From assembly GCF_014646895.1 (NCBI RefSeq), contig NZ_BMOD01000055.1, forward strand, positions 1 to 8,490: a stretch of DNA of 8,490 bases. Reading direction: 5' to 3'. The stretch's first letter is position 1; each line of letters starts with the position of its first letter. The position numbers and the translations under genes were made by a program. The notes below the pieces were generated by a model. It had not been told where the DNA came from, did not search any database, and saw only the letters and a program-made list of their open reading frames with translations. The stretch is from Deinococcus roseus. GTDB lineage: Bacteria > Deinococcota > Deinococci > Deinococcales > Deinococcaceae. This document shows positions 1 through 5,199 of the stretch, piece by piece.

Positions 1-606
1 TGCGAAGTCGGGCAATCCAGAAAGCGGGCAGGTGATGTCGTTTCCGGTGCAGTTGCTGTGGAACCAGGTGGGGTTGGTGCTGACCACACTGGCTCCGGGT
101 CCGGCATGGTTGGCCACCATGTCCATCATGTATTTCATGCCCATGTTGTGCAGATCATTGATCAGGCTGGTCAGTTCGCTGCTGGTTCCCAGTTTGGGTT
201 CCACGCTGGTGTCGGTGCTGCTGTTGGAGAAATTGGCCCAGTAGCCGTGGTAGCCGCAGGAACTGCCGTTCAGTCCGACCTGTTTGTACATGGGGGTGGT
301 CCAGACGGTGGTGGCCCCCATGTACTTGATGTAGCTGAGTTTGTTGCGCACGCCCTGGATGTCTCCACCGTGGAATTTGGTGGCGCTGTTTTTGTCCAGG
401 CAACTGGCGGCCCCCAGGTTGTCGTTGGTGGTGTTGTCGTTGGAAAAGCGGTCGGTCATCAGCAGGTAAATGATCTGTTTGCGCCAGGTGTCGATGTTGG
501 TGCCAGAAATGGCCTGTGGGCTGGGAGCGGATGGAACAAGGGATGGGCTTTGCTGGCTGCAAGCGGCAAGGGCAAGAGACAGCACGACAAGGGAACGTTT
601 CTTCAT
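1..606 (-). CDS. GH13 alpha-amylase-family lipoprotein, N-terminal part (runs off left edge)
   Basis: This frame is open from an ATG at 606-604 to the window edge: 202 codons with no stop, so the C-terminal catalytic half is missing. An AAAGGAG Shine-Dalgarno (614-620) lies 7 nt before the ATG, which fixes the start. The N-terminus has two lysines, a hydrophobic stretch and a lipobox L13-A14-A15-C16, so the product should be a secreted lipoprotein anchored through Cys16. After a Ser/Pro-rich linker comes a GH13 barrel start: 'IIYLLMTDRFSND', then 'FHGGDIQGVRNKL', 'YHGYWANF' and region I D162-M-V-A-N-H167. The order and wording resemble alpha-amylases and cyclodextrin glucanotransferases. The family hydrolyses or transfers alpha-1,4-glucosidic bonds in starch-like glucans. 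The nucleophile and acid/base regions lie outside the window, so the exact specificity is unknown. It is divergent from a LacI regulator and a second GH13 gene, which supports a role in glucan use. Confidence 0.88.
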   Translation of the reverse strand, partial: MKKRSLVVLSLALAACSQQSPSLVPSAPSPQAISGTNIDTWRKQIIYLLMTDRFSNDNTTNDNLGAASCLDKNSATKFHGGDIQGVRNKLSYIKYMGATTVWTTPMYKQVGLNGSSCGYHGYWANFSNSSTDTSVEPKLGTSSELTSLINDLHNMGMKYMMDMVANHAGPGASVVSTNPTWFHSNCTGNDITCPLSGLPDFA

Positions 607-650
607 GGTGAAACTCCTTTCAAAATGGGTTGTGGTCTGGATTGGGTTTG

Positions 651-679
651 ATGATAGCGGAACCTGTAAACAAATGGAA
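651..679 (-). promoter_or_regulatory. possible sigma-70-type promoter for the amylase gene
   Basis: On the minus strand, a TTCCAT (679-674) and a TATCAT (656-651) are separated by 17 nt, with the -10 element about 45 nt before the amylase start codon. The -10 matches TATAAT at 5 of 6 positions, but the -35 is weak. It is the best-spaced pair seen in this stretch; an activator-dependent or different promoter is equally possible. Confidence 0.3.
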
Positions 680-687
680 GTGGTTCC
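659..687. repeat. short inverted repeat over the amylase promoter region
   Basis: GGAACC (659-664) and GGTTCC (682-687) form a 6-bp inverted repeat whose half-sites are 23 bp apart, about two helical turns. It overlaps the proposed -35/-10 interval of the minus-strand amylase. This would suit a dimeric regulator, but a 6-bp repeat can easily occur by chance. It does not match the LacI-type operator found further right. Confidence 0.22.
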
Positions 688-990
688 AATGAATGACCAG
701 AAATTTGTATAGACTTATGTGATGCATTTTGAGCACAGACACCATCCATTGGGAGATACGAGATCTGGGCAGAACGCATGATGGAGACCACAGAAAACCG
801 CCGTTTCCAGCGAAGAAAAACCATGGCCTGCTTGAAGACTGTATATATTTGTTTAATCTTGTTATAGATAATATTGTTTGATTCCATGGATTTTGCAGAG
901 GATGGTGCCCGACTCCTTGCTCACTTGAAGCGAACCGCCTCAATAAACGCGCTGCTGCCCTCTGGACCGGGAAAAGTGTTCAGGATCCCC
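688..990. other. non-coding stretch of the divergent intergenic region
   Basis: No convincing gene, RNA or repeat was seen here. The minus-strand reading frames that cross it have no Shine-Dalgarno, no recognisable protein sequence, and overlap the amylase promoter or start. A markedly AT-rich patch at about 841-883 stands out against its surroundings. It could be an UP-element or an easily melted region, but no well-spaced promoter hexamers were found in it on either strand. Confidence 0.5.
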
Positions 991-1019
991 TTGACATTCA
1001 AGAGCAGCATGGAGATAAT
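991..1019 (+). promoter_or_regulatory. strong sigma-70-type promoter for the regulator-glucanase operon
   Basis: A perfect -35 hexamer TTGACA (991-996) is followed after exactly 17 nt by GATAAT (1014-1019), which matches TATAAT at 5 of 6 positions. Transcription should start near 1026, giving a leader of roughly 128 nt before the regulator's ATG at 1154. A LacI-type operator begins about 5 nt downstream of the predicted start, the classic position for repression. The hexamers and spacing are seen directly; the start site is inferred. Confidence 0.75.
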
Positions 1020-1030
1020 GAAAACATTCC

Positions 1031-1046
1031 GTGGTAACGCTACCAG
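1031..1046. promoter_or_regulatory. LacI-family operator, proximal to the promoter (imperfect copy)
   Basis: GTGGTAACGCTACCAG differs from the perfect palindrome at 1127-1142 at only two of 16 positions (first base, and one base just right of centre). It keeps the central CG and the TGGTAAC/TACCA half-sites. It sits about +5 to +20 relative to the predicted start of transcription, so a bound repressor would block initiation or promoter clearance. Confidence 0.72.
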
Positions 1047-1126
1047 TCTGAGGTGCGGATTTCATTTTCTGGGTTGTTTGTGCCTGGAAATTCAGAATTT
1101 GCTTCGTTTTTGGTGTTTTCAGCGAA

Positions 1127-1142
1127 CTGGTAACGTTACCAG
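1127..1142. promoter_or_regulatory. LacI-family operator, perfect 16-bp palindrome
   Basis: CTGGTAACGTTACCAG is identical to its own reverse complement and has the central CG step typical of LacI/GalR-family sites. It ends 11 nt before the start codon of the LacI-family gene, inside the transcribed leader. Its centre is 96 bp from that of the imperfect copy at 1031-1046, about nine helical turns, so both sites face the same side of DNA and could be bridged by a loop. Binding by the neighbouring regulator is inferred from position and motif class. Confidence 0.8.
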
Positions 1143-1153
1143 AAAGAGGGTGC

Positions 1154-2155
1154 ATGAACAAACCCAGCGTCCTGGACGTGGCCCGACTGGCCGGAGTGGG
1201 AACCAGCACCGTTTCCCGCGTCCTCAACAACCAATCCAACATTTCTGCACAGTCCCGTGAAAAAGTCCTCAGGGCCGTGGAAATCCTGGGGTACACCCCC
1301 AACCAGGATGCCCGCAGCCTGCGTTCTGGACAGACCGGAGCCATCTCGGTGGTGCTTCCCCTGACGGGCACCCACTTCTATGACACCCTGCTGCGCCACA
1401 TGCACCAGGTGCTCAGCACCCAGGAATACGACCTCGCCCTCTTCCCGGTGCTGGGAGAACAGCGCATCCGCCGCTTCCGGGAAGCCAGTGCCCTCCCATA
1501 CCGCGCGGATGCCCTGGTGATCGCTTCTCTGGACCCGGAGCGCATGTACCACGGCAAACCCCCTTTCGGCAAACCCATCGTGCTGGTGGACAGCTTTCAC
1601 AGGGATTACCACAGCGTGTGCTTCGATAACCTTGCCGCAGGACAGATGGCCGCCCGGCACATCCTGAAAAGTGGTTTGCCTGTGGTTTTTGTGGATGTGC
1701 AGGAAAACCCCGGTGAATTTGAATCCCCGGTGTTCCGGGACCGCAGAGAGGGCCTGCTGCAAACCCTGCAGCAGCACCACCTGGAACCCGTCCTGACCCT
1801 CAAAACCACTTTCCAGGTGGAGGGAGGAAGGGCCATTGCCCAGGACCTCTACAGCCTGCTGAATGAAAAGCCGCACTTCATCGTGGCTGCCTGTGATGAC
1901 ATTGCGGTGGGTCTGCTGCGGCAACTCAGCGAGGCCGGATTTCAGGTCGGACGGGATTTTCTGGTGTGCGGTTTTGATGACAACCCCCTGGCCAGAGAAT
2001 CTGCCCTCAGCACCGTGCAGCAACCCATCGCAGAAGTGGGAGAAGCCGCTGCAAAATTGCTGCTCCGGGCCTTGCAAGGTGAACTCACCCACCTGGCCCT
2101 GCAGACTTTCCACCCCAGATGGCAGGAACGCAGCACCACCACCTTTCAGCACTGA
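1154..2155 (+). CDS. LacI/GalR-family transcriptional regulator (likely alpha-glucan-responsive repressor)
   Basis: The 333-residue product has the standard family length and layout. Residues 4-26 are the LacI helix-turn-helix ('SVLDVARLAGVGTSTVSRVL'), with T17, S18 and R22 at the base-reading positions. A hinge helix 'YTPNQDARSLRSGQ' follows, carrying the conserved Leu56 that inserts into the central CG of family operators. Residues ~62-333 are the periplasmic-binding-protein-like sugar-sensing and dimer domain. There is no obvious LacI-like tetramer helix at the C-terminus. The ATG at 1154 has only a weak purine run (GAGGG, 1146-1150) 3 nt upstream, so initiation may be modest. Two matching palindromes lie in its leader, which argues for autorepression. 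It is followed after 17 nt by a secreted GH13 enzyme and faces an amylase gene, so a maltose- or maltodextrin-type inducer is likely. The effector is inferred; MalR-type naming would be premature. Confidence 0.93.
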   Translation: MNKPSVLDVARLAGVGTSTVSRVLNNQSNISAQSREKVLRAVEILGYTPNQDARSLRSGQTGAISVVLPLTGTHFYDTLLRHMHQVLSTQEYDLALFPVLGEQRIRRFREASALPYRADALVIASLDPERMYHGKPPFGKPIVLVDSFHRDYHSVCFDNLAAGQMAARHILKSGLPVVFVDVQENPGEFESPVFRDRREGLLQTLQQHHLEPVLTLKTTFQVEGGRAIAQDLYSLLNEKPHFIVAACDDIAVGLLRQLSEAGFQVGRDFLVCGFDDNPLARESALSTVQQPIAEVGEAAAKLLLRALQGELTHLALQTFHPRWQERSTTTFQH

Positions 2156-2159
2156 CCCC

Positions 2160-2165
2160 AAGGAG
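2160..2165 (+). promoter_or_regulatory. Shine-Dalgarno that fixes the start of the GH13 enzyme
   Basis: AAGGAG lies 7 nt before the ATG at 2173. An earlier in-frame ATG at 2119 lies inside the regulator gene, has no ribosome-binding site and would put 18 extra residues in front of a clear signal peptide. The start at 2173 is therefore preferred. Confidence 0.85.
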
Positions 2166-2172
2166 CAAAACC

Positions 2173-4932
2173 ATGAAACGATCCCACCTTTCCCTGATCA
2201 CCGGACTTCTGATGGCTGCAGGATTTTCCAGCCACGGCCTCGCTGCAGATGTTCCCTGCACCCCCAGCCCTTATGGCAACACCGAACTGTTTCTGCGCGG
2301 CGGCATGAACGGCTGGAACGCCGCCCCAGAGTACAGATTCTCTTATGTGTGCAACCACTATGAACTGACCACCGAACTCTCTGGAGACCAGACCTTCAAA
2401 GTGGCAGACAGTGGCTGGTCTGCACCGACTGACTTTGGTGGAGGAGAGCAGAGCGTTCCACAAGCCGGGGTTCCCTTGCCCCTGAAATTGCAGGGTTCCA
2501 ACCTCACTTTTGCTTTCAAAGGGCTTTCCAGAATCATCCTGGACGTGACGGGAGGCAAACCCAGCCTGCTGATTGCAGATTGCCCCAAAAACCCTTTCGG
2601 CAGCACCGGCATCTACCTCAAAGGCAGCATGAACAGCTGGAATGCCACAGAAGAATACCGCTTCAAGTACGTGTGTGACGCCTTCTACCTGAATGTGGGT
2701 CTCACGGGCAGCCAGGAATTCAAAGTTGCAGATCCGGGCTGGAGTGCCCCCACCACCTTCGGGGGCAAAGATGGAAACAGCAGCACCCTCACTGCTGGAG
2801 TGCCCCTCCCTCTGCTCTCAGACCAGCAAATTGGAGGCAGTGCCAGCAACCTGAAATTCAACTTCACCGGAGAACACACCCTCAAATTCACCGCAGATGC
2901 AGAAGGCAAAAACAGCAGCCTCACCATCGGACAGAAGACTTTTGTGGACCGCTCTGCCCGTGAAATCACCGATCCGGTGGCGCTGAGTATGCAGTACGAT
3001 TCCCGCAACCTCCTGTTCAAAGCCCCTTTTGGAGCCACCAAAGCCGGGGAATCCGTGCAGTTTTCGCTCTCTGCCCTGCCCGGTGTGGAAAGTGCCACCC
3101 TGGTGCTGGAAAAACGCCTGCTGGAAGGCAACGAGGAAAAGCTTGAGTACACCCCCTATGCCCGCGTCCCACTGCAGAAAAAGCAGGAAGGCAACCGTGA
3201 AGTGTGGAGTGCATCTCAGGTTCTCCCAGACAGCAGCGTGTATGGCTACTACTTTGAACTTCAAATCGGCAAGGACACCTACGTCTACCAGAACAACAAG
3301 AACTCCATTTACTGGACCACCGAAAAAGGCAGCGACGGGGTGGGGGTGCTGGACTTCAAACCCGAAGACCCCAAAGCCATCCGCCGTTACCGCCAGACCG
3401 TCTACCAGCCGGATTTCAAGGTGCCTGACTGGGCCAGAGATGCCGTTTACTACTACATCTTTCCAGAGCGTTTCCGCAACGGAGACAGGAGCAACGATCC
3501 AAAGGTGGGTGTGGACACTTACCTGGACCAGAAGATCGAAGTGCACACCAACTGGAATGAAGCCCCCTACCTGCCCAACTCTGGTGACGGCAGCGACAGC
3601 GTCTACAACAACGATTTCTTTGGTGGCGATTTGCGCGGCATCATTGAGAAACTGGACAACCTCAAAGACCTTGGAGTCAACACCCTCTACATCAACCCCA
3701 TCTTTGAGGCCCCCAGCAACCACAAGTACGACACCGCCGATTACCTGCACATCGACAACAACTTTGGCACCAACGCAGAATTTCAGGAACTCACCAGCGA
3801 AGCAGCCAAACGCGGCATGCGGGTGATTCTGGACACCTCTCTCAACCACACCGGCAGCGACAGCGTTTATTTTGACCGTTACGGCAAATACCCGGAAACC
3901 GGCGCTTTCGAGAAAGAACAGATCCGCAGCGATTCCCCTTACGCAGACTTCTACACCTTCAATCCTGGTGGGGCCAGTGCAGACCAGAAATACGCTGGCT
4001 GGGTGGGGGTTTCCAGCCTTCCAGAACTGAAAGAATCGGATGCCTGGAAAGATTACGCCTTTCGTGCAGACAACTCCATCACCCGGTACTGGCTCAGGCA
4101 GGGCGCATCAGGATGGCGCATGGACGTGGCCCCCTGGGTCAGCGACAGTTTCTGGCGCGAGTGGCGCAAGACCGTCAAGTCAGAAAACCCCGATGCCCTC
4201 ACGGTGGCCGAAACCTGGTTCAATGCCAGCAAGTTCTTCCTGGGGGATGAGTTCGACAGCACCATGAATTACATCTTTAGAAACACCGTGCTGGATTACG
4301 CCGCAGGAGGTAAGGCTGTAGACCTGTACCAGAACCTGGAACTCATGCGCGAGGAGTATCCCCCTCAGGTGTTCTACGCCCTGATGAATTTGCTCTCCAC
4401 CCACGATGCGGCCCGTGCACTGTACAAGTTTGGCTACACCTCAGGCACCACTGCCCAGGACGCTGTGGACACCGCCAAGAAACGCCTGAAACTGGCCGTG
4501 CTGTTCCAGATGGTTTTTCCTGGTGCGCCAGCCGTTTATTACGGAGACGAAGTGGGCGTGACGGGCGGCGAAGACCCCAGAAACCGCGGCACCTACCCCT
4601 GGGAGGACACCGGAGGCAAACCCGACCTTGCCCTGCGTGAGGACTTCAAGAAGCTGATTGCCCTGCGCAACAACAATCCTGTTTTGCGTGCTGGAAGCCT
4701 CTCTGCTCCGCTGCATCTGGACGACCATGTGGTGGTGCTGCTGCGCGAACTGGACGGCAAGGCCGTGCTGGTGCTGCTGAACAACGACACCAGTGACCAT
4801 CAGGTCAATGTCGCCGTGCCAGAGCAGTACCGGGACCGTACGGGTCAGGATTTGCTGACAGGCAAAACCCACGCCCTGAACACCGACCTGACGGTTCCTG
4901 CGCTGGGCGGACTGGTGCTGGACCTGCAGTGA
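2173..4932 (+). CDS. secreted multidomain GH13 alpha-glucan hydrolase (neopullulanase/amylopullulanase-like)
   Basis: The 919-residue product starts with a Sec signal peptide (basic N-terminus, hydrophobic core, likely cut after 'HGLA', residue 24-25). Two tandem copies of a ~108-residue module follow (29-136 and 137-256). An immunoglobulin-like N-domain (~265-415) precedes the GH13 barrel (~421-830) and a C-terminal beta domain. The barrel begins 'RDAVYYYIFPERFRNGD'. Conserved regions are visible: region I D554-TSLN-H559, region V 'SSLPEL', region II 'GWRMDVAPW' with nucleophile D651, region III acid/base E680 in 'VAETW', and region IV 'LLSTHD' with D745. All three catalytic residues are present. 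The architecture fits extracellular enzymes that cut starch, pullulan or maltodextrins. Substrate preference cannot be fixed from sequence; the Pro-Trp after 'DVA' in region II looks unusual for neopullulanases. It lies 17 nt after the LacI-family gene, in one operon ended by a strong terminator. Confidence 0.93.
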   Translation: MKRSHLSLITGLLMAAGFSSHGLAADVPCTPSPYGNTELFLRGGMNGWNAAPEYRFSYVCNHYELTTELSGDQTFKVADSGWSAPTDFGGGEQSVPQAGVPLPLKLQGSNLTFAFKGLSRIILDVTGGKPSLLIADCPKNPFGSTGIYLKGSMNSWNATEEYRFKYVCDAFYLNVGLTGSQEFKVADPGWSAPTTFGGKDGNSSTLTAGVPLPLLSDQQIGGSASNLKFNFTGEHTLKFTADAEGKNSSLTIGQKTFVDRSAREITDPVALSMQYDSRNLLFKAPFGATKAGESVQFSLSALPGVESATLVLEKRLLEGNEEKLEYTPYARVPLQKKQEGNREVWSASQVLPDSSVYGYYFELQIGKDTYVYQNNKNSIYWTTEKGSDGVGVLDFKPEDPKAIRRYRQTVYQPDFKVPDWARDAVYYYIFPERFRNGDRSNDPKVGVDTYLDQKIEVHTNWNEAPYLPNSGDGSDSVYNNDFFGGDLRGIIEKLDNLKDLGVNTLYINPIFEAPSNHKYDTADYLHIDNNFGTNAEFQELTSEAAKRGMRVILDTSLNHTGSDSVYFDRYGKYPETGAFEKEQIRSDSPYADFYTFNPGGASADQKYAGWVGVSSLPELKESDAWKDYAFRADNSITRYWLRQGASGWRMDVAPWVSDSFWREWRKTVKSENPDALTVAETWFNASKFFLGDEFDSTMNYIFRNTVLDYAAGGKAVDLYQNLELMREEYPPQVFYALMNLLSTHDAARALYKFGYTSGTTAQDAVDTAKKRLKLAVLFQMVFPGAPAVYYGDEVGVTGGEDPRNRGTYPWEDTGGKPDLALREDFKKLIALRNNNPVLRAGSLSAPLHLDDHVVVLLRELDGKAVLVLLNNDTSDHQVNVAVPEQYRDRTGQDLLTGKTHALNTDLTVPALGGLVLDLQ
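2257..2937 (+). repeat. tandem duplication of an N-terminal (probable carbohydrate-binding) module
   Basis: Two copies of one protein module sit head to tail. Landmarks recur with a period of exactly 108 residues: Cys29/Cys137, Trp48/Trp156 in 'GxMNxWNA', Cys60/Cys168 in 'YVC', and Trp82/Trp190 in 'FKVADxGWSAP'. In each copy the two cysteines are 31 residues apart, so a disulfide per module is likely in an exported protein. The second copy is longer near its end ('LSDQQIGGSASN' region). The paired tryptophans and 'NGWN' style resemble starch-binding beta-sandwich modules, so glucan binding is a reasonable guess, not shown. Confidence 0.8.
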
Positions 4933-4949
4933 AACACTGACCCACAGCT

Positions 4950-4995
4950 CAGAGAGGATCAGGGATGTTCGGGCCCCTGATCCTCTCTGGGTTTT
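4950..4995 (+). terminator. intrinsic terminator of the regulator-GH13 operon
   Basis: A perfect 15-bp stem (left arm 4950-4964 starting CAGAGAGGATCAGGG, right arm 4975-4989) encloses a 10-nt loop. It lies 17 nt after the GH13 stop codon and is followed by GG then GTTTTCC. The T run is short, but the stem is long and perfect. Confidence 0.82.
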
Positions 4996-5142
4996 CCTGA
5001 GGATGAAACTCAATCCCAGATGGGTGATGGATGTAGGCGCATACAATCCTGTGTGGTCCAGGCCCTTTTATGCAGGAAACCAGCAAGCTGCATGCTGAGC
5101 CCTGGGCCTTGTGGAACTGTTCAGCCCTGAGAAAACCTTTTG

Positions 5143-5176
5143 AAACAAAACTCCCCCTTGCTGTGCAAGGGGGAGT
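5143..5176 (-). terminator. intrinsic terminator of the FG-GAP gene
   Basis: On the minus strand a 12-bp perfect stem (5176-5165 pairing with 5161-5150; core CTCCCCCTTGC on the plus strand) with a 3-nt loop is followed by TTTGTTT. It lies 23 nt past the TAA stop of the minus-strand FG-GAP gene. The two convergent genes thus each have their own terminator, with about 150 bp of featureless DNA between them. Confidence 0.85.
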
Positions 5177-5199
5177 GGCCTGATGTTGATTCTGAAAGG

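Noticed and set aside
603..943. Minus-strand frames of 94 and 107 codons in the divergent intergenic region
   Set aside because: They run into the amylase promoter and leader, lack ribosome-binding sites and show no protein-like family signature.
1136..2161. A 341-codon minus-strand frame across the regulator gene
   Set aside because: It lies entirely opposite the clear LacI-family gene and its operator, with no recognisable domains.
2119..2172. Upstream in-frame ATG at 2119 as start of the GH13 enzyme
   Set aside because: It would overlap the regulator gene, has no Shine-Dalgarno and precedes the signal peptide; the ATG at 2173 has AAGGAG at ideal spacing.
2818..3849. A 343-codon minus-strand frame inside the GH13 gene
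   Set aside because: Shadow of a strongly coding region whose plus-strand frame has a signal peptide and catalytic motifs.
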